Shown here: positions 35,114 through 44,206 of the stretch, one piece after another
How positions within the stretch are numbered: position 1 is the first letter of the stretch
Layout of the letters: every line of letters starts with the position of its first letter
From: Candidatus Sumerlaea chitinivorans
GTDB taxonomy: Bacteria; Sumerlaeota; Sumerlaeia; Sumerlaeales; Sumerlaeaceae
DNA length: 64,000 nucleotides
Direction: 5' to 3'
Assembly: GCA_003290465.1 (NCBI GenBank)
Contig: CP030759.1
Location: 2,678,572-2,742,571, forward strand
Program-made: the position numbers and the translations under genes
Notes under the pieces: generated by a model
What the model was told of the DNA's origin: nothing
Database searches by the model: none
Seen by the model: only the letters and a program-made list of their open reading frames with translations

Positions 35114-36172
35114 ATGAGCAAAGGCGCCACCGAAATACCTAACCTACGCATTGGGGACCTTGCCCTTCAGGCGCTCCGCAGTGCGCGACGCGGTTGCCTA
35201 ATGGCAAGCACCACGAGTGGAGTCTTTCTGGAGCTGGACACAGGCCTGATTCTTGCCCTGCTTGCCGGAGGCACTCCTTTGCATCCGTGGGCGGTGAGCG
35301 GCATTCTGCCCGTGCAGTGGGAGGAGCTACGCGCCCTTACCCCCTCTCGAACAAAGACGAATATCTTGGCCCCGCGTTCTCGGACGAAGGCGTCGCCCAA
35401 CGTGACGTTCGAGGTCACACCCGTTGCGCTCAAAGGCCCCGGCGTTGAGTTGATTTATGCCAAAGCCGTCGTCGTGGGGTTGCGCATGCCGCGCTGGGGC
35501 CCAAGCATGGAGGGAAGCGATTCTTCTCAGGAGGCACCCACTCCCACGGAAGTTCGCCCCGCGAAAACGCACAAGAGAGCTCCGCTCCGAGCTACACTTC
35601 GGAAACTTGTTTCCACGCACTCACGGCAGGCTTCCCACAAGTCCGGAGCGGTTCAAGCATCCGACCACGCGCTGCTCGTTGCGGCAACAACGCTTCAGGC
35701 GGAGGTGTCTAAGGCCGCGCCCTCGGGCAGTGAGTTGCTTGGTGCAGGTTCTCTCCGCGATGCTTTGCATATGATTCGCACGCAAGGCGATCCGCGTCCG
35801 TTGGCAGCGTTATTGGGGGGCGGCGAAGGCTTAACCCCAGCGGCGGACGACGTGATCCTCGGCGTGTTGGCTGCATGCGAAATGCTTTCGGATTTCGAAC
35901 CCACTGTGCGGCGGTTTCGCCAAGAGCTTGTGGCGCAGATGCCGACCCCCCTCCGCCAGTATACCACAAGATTTTCTGCTCAGTTGATCGAAGCGGCAAT
36001 CGCAGGCCACTTTCCTGAACCGTTACTCGACATTGCACACGCCATCTGTGCCCCACAGTTTAGCGAAGCTCAGTTGGTCGAAGCCACGAAGCGGCTTCTC
36101 GCGGTGGGCCATTCGTCGGGGCTGCTCTGGCTTAGCGGTTTCTCGGAGATTTTTTCCACTTCACTGCGATGA
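35114..36172 (+). CDS. DUF2877 protein (YlbF/AllH-like)
   Basis: A DUF2877 protein of 352 residues. The diagnostic block GGGEGLTPAADDVILGVLAACEM (about 235-257) and the later VGHSSGLLWLSG are clear. In E. coli the counterpart is the third component of the oxamate carbamoyltransferase complex. Residues about 135-175 form a polar, Lys/Arg/Ser/Pro-rich stretch that looks like an unstructured insert compared with the ordered flanks. It follows the cyclase gene after 166 nt, slightly apart from the rest of the cluster, so a separate promoter is possible. Confidence 0.8.
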   Translation: MSKGATEIPNLRIGDLALQALRSARRGCLMASTTSGVFLELDTGLILALLAGGTPLHPWAVSGILPVQWEELRALTPSRTKTNILAPRSRTKASPNVTFEVTPVALKGPGVELIYAKAVVVGLRMPRWGPSMEGSDSSQEAPTPTEVRPAKTHKRAPLRATLRKLVSTHSRQASHKSGAVQASDHALLVAATTLQAEVSKAAPSGSELLGAGSLRDALHMIRTQGDPRPLAALLGGGEGLTPAADDVILGVLAACEMLSDFEPTVRRFRQELVAQMPTPLRQYTTRFSAQLIEAAIAGHFPEPLLDIAHAICAPQFSEAQLVEATKRLLAVGHSSGLLWLSGFSEIFSTSLR

Positions 36173-36420
36173 CGGGGTTGCTCGGCCCGTGGCGGGTGGA
36201 CACGGAGCTTGAAACGTCTTGGCGTCGGTCACGTTGTGTCCAGCCGAATTTCGTGGCCCGACATTCCGGCGCGTTGTTTTCGGAGACGTCTGTTGTTCGC
36301 ACGAATGGACGACTCGACGACGCTTTCGACCATCGTCGCGTCCCCTGCACTCTTGCTTTTTCCCCAGATTAGCTCTCTGTGTTTTCAGAGGCTGTCCCAA
36401 ATCCGCGAAAACGAGACAAG

Positions 36421-38241
36421 ATGATGGTGCCAACGAGTCCAGAGCCGAGCCCGAACCAGACCCGCGAGCAGGCAGAGCCTTTCTTGGCGATTGGACTGAC
36501 GCTTTGCGTGCTCGGTCTTGCGTTGCGCTGGTGGCGCCTCGATCTCATGCCTTTTCGTTTTGATGCAGCCGAAGCTCTTGCGCGAACACGTGAAACGCTT
36601 GCCTACGGATTTCCTCCTCTCACGGGCATCGTAAATAGTCTGGGGTTCCGCAACCCAGCAGGCTTGGAGTGGCTCATCCTGCCCTCGGCTCTCCTGTCGC
36701 CGGATCCCCGTCTCAGTGCAGTATGGATCGCGGTGCTGTTCATGTCGGGAGTTTGGCCAATGTTGCGACTCGGTGCGACCATTGGCGGCAGTTGGGGAGC
36801 GTGGCTGCTTGGGGTTGTTTACACATTTCATCCGCTTTGCGTGTTCGCCTCGCGCGACGTGTGGGCCCAAAATCTTCTGCCGATGTTTGGGGCGTGGGCC
36901 CTTTGGTGTGTGGTGCATGCCCGCGTGGCGCCACCGCGCCAAGCAGCAAATTTGCTGGCGCGCGCGTTCGTGGCGATCAGTGTTGCGGCCGCCGTCCACC
37001 TCTCGGGAGTTGCCTGGTGGCTCACCTTGTGCGGGATTGCTCTTTTTTGGCTGAGGCAAGTCGCCACAAAGGTGGAAGGCGAGACGCGTCCCACCTTGGA
37101 CCCAGACGGTACACCCACAAATGGTGCCCAGCCACTTCCAACGCGGATTTCTTTGTGGGTGCGGCCCATGTTGGCGGCCGCCGCCCTTTTCCTCTTTCTC
37201 TTGCCGAGCGCCATGGACTTTCTTCGCGTGCAGTCCGCCCCTGCCCAACCCAAGCCGGACTATGTCGAAACTTTCGAGCGCCAAATGCCCCAACCGAAAC
37301 CTGTCGTTCTGCGTGTTGGGGACTCGTTTGCTGCTCTCTTTGAGCCATGGTCCAGCGTCGGGGCCACGGGTGGCGCCGCCGAGTTGCTTCCAAACTGGGT
37401 TGTGGGGCTGGCAGGTGGAGTGGATATGGTGCTGATGTTGGCTTCGCTGATAGGCTTTGTCCTCGTGCTGGTCGCAGCGCTACGTCCGGGCGCCGTTCCC
37501 AGCCTCCCGCAAGATCTTGCACGCATCCTTCTCGCATGGGTGCTTGTGCCTGCCGTGGGTGCAGGCGTTTTCATGCGTTACCCCAATTCCACTTATCTTT
37601 ATTGCGCGTTGCCGGCCACATATCTGTTTGTCCCTCTTGCGCTACGGGCCGTCTCGGCATGCCTGCTTCGGCGTATCATTGCATGGCCCAAATCTGCCAC
37701 AGGGGACGGTGGTGAAACCTCGGCGGGCTCCTCAGCGGAGCGGACCCACGAGCTCAGCAATTATCCAGCTTCGGTCCCCAAGGAGGGTATTCGCTTCAGG
37801 ACAGTGGGGGGTCTTACCCTTGCATTAGTGGCACTGGCCTACATTTCGTTTCAGCTTGCGGTGGTCCGGGAACTTGATCGCGTGGGGCGCGTCGATGGCC
37901 CCTATTACATCCCGCTTGCAGAGCAGGTCGCTCTCGTTCAGGACCTCAAAGCCGCAGGGGTTCGCAGCGGGCGATTCGTGCATTTGGCGGGTGGGTGGTT
38001 CCAGCGCCCCTACGATTATCTTCTCGAGTGGCTCGCTCCTCGTCACCTGACGGGCTCCACAGAGGCACCAATGTGGGGTGTCGCAGAAGACCTACTTTTG
38101 CGCCGGAGTCAACCGAAGCTACAAGAATACTGTAAGCGTGTCCTTCGTCGGAATCGTGGATCCGTGCAGTGGGATGTCTTCCCAAGCGAAGCGGCCGTCA
38201 TTCAAATCCTTGATCAGTATGCTCGCATTCCCCCCGAGTGA
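36421..38241 (+). CDS. Polytopic membrane protein, glycosyltransferase-39-like
   Basis: A 606-residue protein with about ten hydrophobic helices and an early acidic periplasmic loop (FRFDAAEALARTRETL), the layout of GT-C type glycosyltransferases (PMT/ArnT families) that use lipid-linked sugars. No textbook DD/DE motif is obvious, so the family is tentative. ATG 36421 is chosen; a GTG at 36379 is in frame but overlaps no coding character. Residues about 435-470 form a soluble Gly/Ser-rich loop. It stands alone between the DUF2877 gene and the convergent mcsB. Confidence 0.6.
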   Translation: MMVPTSPEPSPNQTREQAEPFLAIGLTLCVLGLALRWWRLDLMPFRFDAAEALARTRETLAYGFPPLTGIVNSLGFRNPAGLEWLILPSALLSPDPRLSAVWIAVLFMSGVWPMLRLGATIGGSWGAWLLGVVYTFHPLCVFASRDVWAQNLLPMFGAWALWCVVHARVAPPRQAANLLARAFVAISVAAAVHLSGVAWWLTLCGIALFWLRQVATKVEGETRPTLDPDGTPTNGAQPLPTRISLWVRPMLAAAALFLFLLPSAMDFLRVQSAPAQPKPDYVETFERQMPQPKPVVLRVGDSFAALFEPWSSVGATGGAAELLPNWVVGLAGGVDMVLMLASLIGFVLVLVAALRPGAVPSLPQDLARILLAWVLVPAVGAGVFMRYPNSTYLYCALPATYLFVPLALRAVSACLLRRIIAWPKSATGDGGETSAGSSAERTHELSNYPASVPKEGIRFRTVGGLTLALVALAYISFQLAVVRELDRVGRVDGPYYIPLAEQVALVQDLKAAGVRSGRFVHLAGGWFQRPYDYLLEWLAPRHLTGSTEAPMWGVAEDLLLRRSQPKLQEYCKRVLRRNRGSVQWDVFPSEAAVIQILDQYARIPPE

Positions 38242-38317
38242 CCCTTGGTGGCCGCCCAACGCATAGAGCCCCCCGAGCAAGACCTTCGAGAGGTGAGCCG
38301 GGTGTCAATGCGTGGGA

Positions 38318-39379
38318 TTAATTGCGTGGGGCTGCCATGGCCAAGCGCTCACGCAAGAACAGAGCGCGGGCTTCATCCCGAGATTCTGGGCCACTCGCTT
38401 GGCGTCGGAGTTCGATGTGGGACGGCTGAACTTCAATCGCTAACCGGTTGAGGGCGTGGTGATCGAGACCACGGAAGAACCCCCGGTCCACTCCAAGCCG
38501 CAACAAAGTCAGTAGGCTCAGCGCTTCATGAGAGGTGACTTGGCGAGCGTGCGAAAGGATCCCAAAGGCACGCCAGATTTGATCTTCAAGTTTCAGACCG
38601 TGGTTCTTAAAGAGTTCGTGACGCGCAGCTTCTTCCTTCGCGATCAGATCCTCGATGATTTTCTTGAAGCGGTCGACGATCTGTTCTTCACTCAACCCGA
38701 GTGTGACTTCGTTGGACAACTGGAAGAAGTTTCCGTGATTTTCAGAGCGCTCTCCCTGAAATCCGCGAACCGTCATGCCAAGTTGCGGCATGGCCTCAAA
38801 AATCTGAGATACCTGCTCGGTAAGCACAAGTCCCGGCAGGTGCAGCATGACGCTAATACGTAAGCCTGTTCCGGTGTTCGAAGGGCATGCGGTCAGATAA
38901 CCAAAGCGTTCCGAGAACGCAAACGCGAGCAGATTGTCCAGCGTCATTTCCAGATCACTCGCACGCTTGAGCACCTCATACGGCTGAAAGCCTGCCTCGA
39001 GCGCGAAGATACGGAGGTGATCTTCTTCATTCACCATGACGCCAACTCGCACATCGGGCGACAGAAATAAGCCACGCTCTTTGTACGAGTCCACGATTTC
39101 CATCTCTTGGGAAATCACGTTAGACTCGCGCAGGTAGGAGCGTTCCTTGCGCCCAAGCTGAGAGAGCTCGAAGTGGATAGCTCCTGTGAGCTGGGGTACC
39201 TGTTCGATAGCTTCTGCCACTCTGCGATAGACCCTGCCGCGTTCGCCCTCCGACGCACAGTGAGGGAAGGGGACCATCTGCAAATTGCGAGCAAAGCGTG
39301 CTCGGGATGATACCACGACATGCTCAAACGCCCCCCGCCGCTCGAGCCACAAATCACACTTTGCAATGCGTTCATCCAT
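38318..39379 (-). CDS. mcsB: Protein arginine kinase McsB
   Basis: McsB phosphorylates arginine residues on proteins, marking them for the ClpCP protease in Gram-positive bacteria. The 353-residue phosphagen-kinase fold includes VVSSRARFARNLQMVPFP, the catalytic Cys loop CPSNTGTGLR, and the binding loop RGFQGERSENHGNFFQLSN. It lies 95 nt downstream of mcsA, its activator, in the same direction. Neither ctsR nor clpC is in the window, unlike the Bacillus ctsR-mcsA-mcsB-clpC operon. Regulation must differ here. Confidence 0.93.
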   Translation of the reverse strand: MDERIAKCDLWLERRGAFEHVVVSSRARFARNLQMVPFPHCASEGERGRVYRRVAEAIEQVPQLTGAIHFELSQLGRKERSYLRESNVISQEMEIVDSYKERGLFLSPDVRVGVMVNEEDHLRIFALEAGFQPYEVLKRASDLEMTLDNLLAFAFSERFGYLTACPSNTGTGLRISVMLHLPGLVLTEQVSQIFEAMPQLGMTVRGFQGERSENHGNFFQLSNEVTLGLSEEQIVDRFKKIIEDLIAKEEAARHELFKNHGLKLEDQIWRAFGILSHARQVTSHEALSLLTLLRLGVDRGFFRGLDHHALNRLAIEVQPSHIELRRQASGPESRDEARALFLRERLAMAAPRN

Positions 39380-39474
39380 AAAATGGTTGTCCCCGCCTGT
39401 CTTGGGTTATCAGCTCATCAAGTTAACAAAATATCGGATGAGGATCTTTCCTCCTCTGTTGGATTGGCGAAAGA

Positions 39475-40020
39475 TTACCTGTGTTGACTCTTGCGCGCCC
39501 GAATCTCGTCACGCAGTTTTGCCGCTAACTCAAAATCTTCATTTGCTACTGCTTGAGCCAACTTCCGCTCAAGTTCCTCGATGGAAAACGTCTCTTCCAT
39601 CACATATTCAGGAACGGTGCGCACTTGTTGCTTGCGCCCGCGATGATAGGTGTCGCCGTGGTATTTTCGCAAATCCACAATCAGTTGTTCTTCAAATGTC
39701 TTATAACACTCGCTGCACCCGAGCAGCAACTTTTCGCGGTAGCCTCGAAACGTTCGCCCACAGTTCGGACACGTTAAATCGACCTGCGTTTTCACGTCTT
39801 CCTTGCTTTCTTGCTCTGTCGGGGGAACACCCAAAATGCTCATAAACAATTGAGAGAATTTGTCTTTGGGCTCCACAGACAACGAAGGAGGTGGAGTGAT
39901 CGTATAGTGTTCAGCACACTCCCGGCAGAGCCAGTACTCTCTCTTCCGGTTCTTAGCTACACGGACGAGTTTCACGACCGCAGCTCTCTTTTTGCATATC
40001 ATGCAACGATCTGTCGCCAT
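39475..40020 (-). CDS. mcsA: McsA, activator of McsB (UVR-motif protein)
   Basis: McsA binds zinc through CxxC pairs and activates the arginine kinase McsB. From ATG 40020 (AAAGGCGG 5 nt upstream) the protein has 181 residues, with CMICKK and CRECAEHY near the start, CPNCGRTF and CSECYKTF in the middle, and a C-terminal UVR motif (LERKLAQAVANEDFELAAKLRDEIRARK). The frame extends upstream to 40206 without family character and into the tsaD gene, so the shorter start is preferred. It precedes mcsB. Confidence 0.92.
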   Translation of the reverse strand: MATDRCMICKKRAAVVKLVRVAKNRKREYWLCRECAEHYTITPPPSLSVEPKDKFSQLFMSILGVPPTEQESKEDVKTQVDLTCPNCGRTFRGYREKLLLGCSECYKTFEEQLIVDLRKYHGDTYHRGRKQQVRTVPEYVMEETFSIEELERKLAQAVANEDFELAAKLRDEIRARKSQHR

Positions 40021-40133
40021 TGTTCCGCCTTTCCCGCGCCCTCCGTGGCCGGCCCGTTGCCCCTCGCGGCCGAATCGGCGATCCACGCGTCTTTCAACAT
40101 GTCCTGTGTACTTCTTATATACCAGCCGAAGGA

Positions 40134-41228
40134 TTATGCAAGCGGAAGGTCCGCTTGAGCATTCAATGCCAAGTCCGCCTTGGCGAAAGCACCCCGATAG
40201 TGCCAAGCGAGTCCTGCGATCATAGCTGCGTTGTCAGTACACAAAATGGGTGGCGGAAACACCACGCGAATTCCCGGGAGATATTCGCGCGGCGCTTCGC
40301 GCAAACGCCGGTTACACGCCACGCCACCTACGATGGCAAGCTCACGGCACCCGAATGCTTTTAGCGCCATGCCAGCTTTTTTTAGCAAAACTTCGACCAC
40401 TGCTTCCTGAAACGAGGCACAGAGGTCGGCCACAAGGCTTCGGTCTTCGCGCAAACGGTCGGCTCCAAGCTCATGGACCACTTGGGCTACGGCAGTCTTC
40501 AGGCCACTGAAGCTAAAATCGAAATCCCCGCTTCGCAGCATAGGCCGCGGAAAATCAAAACGCTTCGAGTTCCCCTCTCGTGCCAATTTGTCTACAATCG
40601 GACCCCCGGGGAACCCCAACTCAAGAAGCTTCGCTACCTTGTCGAAAGCCTCTCCCGCAGCATCATCCACTGTTTCACCGAGGATTTCGAATCGGGTCGG
40701 ACTGGCCACTCGAACCAAAGTGGTGTGTCCTCCTGACACAACTAAACCAATAAACGGGAAGGTGAGAGGCGGTTCCTCCCCGGCGTCGTTCTTTGGCATC
40801 GCGGGGCCTTGGTCCTCACCTTCGGCCTCAAGCACAATCAGACGATAGCTTCCGGAGTCGCCCACAAGAAATGGAGCATAAAGATGGCCGGCGATGTGCT
40901 GCACAGGGATGAGTGGCTTGCCAAGGGCAAACGCCAAGGACTTTGCAGTTTCCACGCCGACAAGTAATGCCCCCACAAGGCCCGGACCTTGAGTGACCGC
41001 AATGGCGTCCACGTCCGGCCACGTCATTCCAGCATCGCTGAGCGTGGCTTCGATCATCGCCGGAAGCTGCCGCATGTGGGCGCGAGAGGCCAACTCGGGG
41101 ACCACACCGCCAAACCGAGCGTGGAGCCGAACTTGCGAGGCAATGTGATTGACGAGGATTTGACGGCCATCCTCGACGATAGCCACAGACGTTTCGTCGC
41201 ACGAAGTTTCGATACCTAAGATTCGCAT
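40134..41228 (-). CDS. tsaD: tRNA N6-adenosine threonylcarbamoyltransferase TsaD
   Basis: TsaD installs the t6A modification at position 37 of ANN-decoding tRNAs together with TsaB, TsaC and TsaE. It has the ASKHA-fold signatures MRILGIETSCDETSVAIV, the metal-binding HAGHLY-type motif (HIAGHLYAPF), VVSGGHTTLV and the late GGVACNRRLR. ATG 41228 with GGAG 8 nt upstream fixes the start at the conserved MRILGIETS; 364 residues is slightly longer than usual owing to an insert around residues 145-165 (EAEGEDQGPAMPKNDAGEE). No other tsa gene is nearby. Confidence 0.96.
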   Translation of the reverse strand: MRILGIETSCDETSVAIVEDGRQILVNHIASQVRLHARFGGVVPELASRAHMRQLPAMIEATLSDAGMTWPDVDAIAVTQGPGLVGALLVGVETAKSLAFALGKPLIPVQHIAGHLYAPFLVGDSGSYRLIVLEAEGEDQGPAMPKNDAGEEPPLTFPFIGLVVSGGHTTLVRVASPTRFEILGETVDDAAGEAFDKVAKLLELGFPGGPIVDKLAREGNSKRFDFPRPMLRSGDFDFSFSGLKTAVAQVVHELGADRLREDRSLVADLCASFQEAVVEVLLKKAGMALKAFGCRELAIVGGVACNRRLREAPREYLPGIRVVFPPPILCTDNAAMIAGLAWHYRGAFAKADLALNAQADLPLA

Positions 41229-41472
41229 GATCTCGTCTCCAAGCCTACAACAAAATCGAGCGCGTCTTATTTTGGCACAGAAGTTGCCGCTCATCATTCA
41301 CGCCACACTTTGTTATGCGTGGGGGTAAAAAGTACTCTGCCGGACCCGGCGCAAGCTGGCACCCCCGCGCAGCGGGCGGGAAAGCTCCCGCTCCGAAGCG
41401 ACTCCCACGCAAGTTTTCGCTGAATCTACAGGGCTCGGCGGAGTATCCAGTTGGACAAAGGAGGACTCGAAG

Positions 41473-42600
41473 ATGCGGTGGTCTTGGAAAATAGGTCGTT
41501 TTGCAGGAATTGATGTTTTTATCCACGTAACCTTTGTGGCCCTCATCGCGTTCATCGCGATTCAGCATTTTCTACTTACCTACGACCTGCGTGCGGTGAT
41601 TGAAGGGACGCTCTTCCCTTTGCTGATTTTCGGTTGTGTCCTCCTGCATGAGTTTGGCCACGCACTCGCCGCTCGTCGTTACGGCATCCGGACCCGCGAC
41701 ATCACGCTCTATCCTATCGGTGGGGTGGCCCGCTTGGAACGCATGCCCGATAAGCCTCATCAGGAACTGTGGGTCGCGCTGGCCGGCCCTCTGGTCAATG
41801 TCGCCATTGCAGTGGTTCTTTACCTCTACCTCGCCCTAACCGGCACATTTGAGCCCACGGGGAAGCTCGGGGTCACAGCTGGCCCCCTCCTTGAGCGGCT
41901 TCTTGCTGTGAACGTGATGTTGGTCGGTTTCAATTTATTGCCGGCATTCCCGATGGATGGCGGGAGAGTCCTGCGCGCGCTGCTCGCTTCGCGCATGGAT
42001 TACGTACGAGCAACCAACATTGCTGCCACGCTGGGCCAAGCCATGGCGATGCTCTTTGGTTTCTTAGGTATCATGGGGGGCAATCCAATCCTCGTTTTCA
42101 TTGCATTTTTCGTGTGGATCGCAGCCTCGCAAGAGGCAAGCATGGCCCAGATCAAAGGTGCACTCGGTGGCATCCCCGTTTGGCGCGCAATGATCACGGA
42201 TTTCCGGACGGTTACCCCTGATGAGACACTGGCGGACGTCGCAGAGTTGATCATTGCTGGCTCGCAACCCGATTTTCCGGTTGTAGAAGGGAACTCCATC
42301 GTGGGGGTTTTGACCCGCGCCGACTTACTTCAAGCCCTCGCCACCCTCGGCAAAGATGCCCGCGTTCGCGACGTCATGCGGCGTGAATTCATGACACTCG
42401 ACCCTGGCGAAATGCTCGAGCTCGCGTTTGCGCGCCTGAATGAGTGCGCATGTCACACGGTGCCGGTGGTTCGCAACGGCCGTCTCATCGGTCTGATCAC
42501 GCCCGAGAATATTGGTGAGTTCCTCATGATTCAATCTGCTCTTTCCGGCAAAGCATCCCCGGACTTTCCAGCAGATCTCGGCATGCTTCAGCAGCGGTGA
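41473..42600 (+). CDS. Site-2 protease family (M50) with CBS domain pair
   Basis: An intramembrane zinc protease of the SpoIVFB-like group with two C-terminal CBS domains. The zinc motif HEFGH is at residues 59-63, and the third ligand is in NLLPAFPMDGGRVLR. About five hydrophobic helices are followed by CBS units (about 245-300 and 305-360) that usually bind adenine nucleotides and would tune activity to energy state. AAGGAGG is 9 nt upstream of ATG 41473. The substrate is unknown; membrane-anchored regulators are usual targets. Confidence 0.92.
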   Translation: MRWSWKIGRFAGIDVFIHVTFVALIAFIAIQHFLLTYDLRAVIEGTLFPLLIFGCVLLHEFGHALAARRYGIRTRDITLYPIGGVARLERMPDKPHQELWVALAGPLVNVAIAVVLYLYLALTGTFEPTGKLGVTAGPLLERLLAVNVMLVGFNLLPAFPMDGGRVLRALLASRMDYVRATNIAATLGQAMAMLFGFLGIMGGNPILVFIAFFVWIAASQEASMAQIKGALGGIPVWRAMITDFRTVTPDETLADVAELIIAGSQPDFPVVEGNSIVGVLTRADLLQALATLGKDARVRDVMRREFMTLDPGEMLELAFARLNECACHTVPVVRNGRLIGLITPENIGEFLMIQSALSGKASPDFPADLGMLQQR

Positions 42601-42736
42601 CTTCTCGTCGGTTCTCCTCCTCGGGCACATATTGGGATCCCTTGCCAGGCACTTTTTCACTTGCGCGTTGGAGCGCCATTTTATGAACTCTACTTCTTAT
42701 CGAACGCCATGAGGGCGAGGTTGAACGGATTGTAAA

Positions 42737-43609
42737 ATGCCAGTTACTATTACGGAATATCTGCGACCCAAAAGTCTTCGCGAGGCGCTGGATTTGCTCG
42801 CCGACGAACCGTCGAAGAATGTTGCGGTCGGCGGTGGCGTGACCGTGGTTCTCTCGGGTGCCCCCCGCCACGTGCGTGCCGTGGACCTTGCTGGGGTCGG
42901 TCTGGATAAGATTTCGCTTAAGGATGATGTGCTGGAGCTGGGAGCGATGGTGACGCTCCAAAACGTCATTTGCTCAGCCCACGCGCAGAAAGTTGCAAGC
43001 GGGCTCTTGCCCCGAGCTTTGCGCACGGCAGCAAGCGAACCCATCCGCCGCCTAATTACCGTCGGTGGCAATATCGTTCAATGCTTCTATTGGGCAACTC
43101 TGCCCCCGCTCCTCCTCGCGTTGGGGGGGCGAGTTCATCTTCGCCGTGCTGGCCACCAGCGCACCCTCAGTGTGGACGAATTCTTTGCCCAACCCCCGCT
43201 TCGCCTTTTGGCCCCCGGCGAACTCGTCACATCGGTAGAAATCCCAGTGCGGTCGAACGTCAGCGCAGGTTTCCAGAAGCATACAAAGACAGCGAATGAC
43301 TACGCGTTGATTCATGCAGTCGCCGTGATTGAGCACGAACGAAAGAAAGTGAAAGCAGCCCGCCTTGTGCTGTCGGCATGCACGAGTTTACCTGTTCGGT
43401 GCCGCGAGGCGGAGCAAGTGCTCGTTGGCAAGACACTCGACTTGGCCACAGCCATGGAAGCAGCGCGGGTGGCGGCCCATCATGTCGCTTTGCGGCGTGA
43501 TTTTCGCGCCTCCAGCGATTATCGTCGGAAAGCTGCGGCTGTGCTGATGCAGCGAGCGATCCTCGAAGCAGCGGGCATTCCGCCCCTCGCCGCTTCGACA
43601 CTATCGTAA
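42737..43609 (+). CDS. FAD-binding subunit of second molybdenum hydroxylase
   Basis: The medium subunit of a second, three-gene xanthine-dehydrogenase-family enzyme. The PCMH FAD fold is recognisable (VAVGGGVTVVLSG near residues 29-41 and ITVGGNIVQCFYW near 106-118), though both FAD loops diverge from the usual GGT and AGNI/GxxP patterns. The C-terminal CO-dehydrogenase flavoprotein domain follows. Its divergence from the 26968 protein shows that this is not a recent duplication. It is 27 nt before the ferredoxin subunit. Confidence 0.88.
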   Translation: MPVTITEYLRPKSLREALDLLADEPSKNVAVGGGVTVVLSGAPRHVRAVDLAGVGLDKISLKDDVLELGAMVTLQNVICSAHAQKVASGLLPRALRTAASEPIRRLITVGGNIVQCFYWATLPPLLLALGGRVHLRRAGHQRTLSVDEFFAQPPLRLLAPGELVTSVEIPVRSNVSAGFQKHTKTANDYALIHAVAVIEHERKKVKAARLVLSACTSLPVRCREAEQVLVGKTLDLATAMEAARVAAHHVALRRDFRASSDYRRKAAAVLMQRAILEAAGIPPLAASTLS

Positions 43610-43636
43610 GGAACTGGCACAACGAGAGGAACACAA

Positions 43637-44119
43637 ATGGAACTCCGAACAGAAATCAACGGCACTCCCGTAACACTGGACATTGCGCCGGGCGCAATCC
43701 TTGCCGACGTCCTGCGCGAGATGGGGCTAACTGGCACAAAAACCGGATGCCGCGAAGGCCACTGCGGCTCGTGCATGGTGTTGCTCGACGGAGAGCCCGT
43801 CAACTCATGTCTCTTGTTGGCAGCGCGGGTCGAGGGGCGACGCGTAACAACCATCGAGGGACTTGGCTCTCCACTTGAGCCCCATCCAATCCAGCAAGCT
43901 TTTGTCGAAGCGGGAGCTGTGCAGTGCGGCTTCTGCACCCCGGGAATGGTATTGGCGACCAAAGCCCTGCTCGACGAAGACCCCGACCCCACTGAGGAAC
44001 GCGTGCGCGAAGCCCTCAGTGGGAATCTGTGCCGCTGCACAGGCTACGTGAAAATCTTCGACGCGGTTCGCTTGGCCGCAGAAAAACTCTCGGAGCAAGG
44101 CACGTCTGCACGCGAATAA
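43637..44119 (+). CDS. 2Fe-2S subunit of second molybdenum hydroxylase
   Basis: The small subunit of the enzyme, carrying two [2Fe-2S] clusters: Cys38, 43, 46, 58 (plant-type) and Cys97, 100, 132, 134 (helical domain). The 160-residue length is standard for CoxS/XdhC-type subunits. Electrons pass from the molybdenum centre through these clusters to FAD. It sits between the FAD and molybdenum subunit genes in the usual M-S-L order. Confidence 0.94.
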   Translation: MELRTEINGTPVTLDIAPGAILADVLREMGLTGTKTGCREGHCGSCMVLLDGEPVNSCLLLAARVEGRRVTTIEGLGSPLEPHPIQQAFVEAGAVQCGFCTPGMVLATKALLDEDPDPTEERVREALSGNLCRCTGYVKIFDAVRLAAEKLSEQGTSARE

Positions 44120-44206
44120 TTCGCGTCCGGCGCAGGCCGAACGAATTTGCTCCCACAAGCTTTACTCGAGCCCAAGAACGAGTGGAACGAAAAGGATGTG
44201 AGAAAG

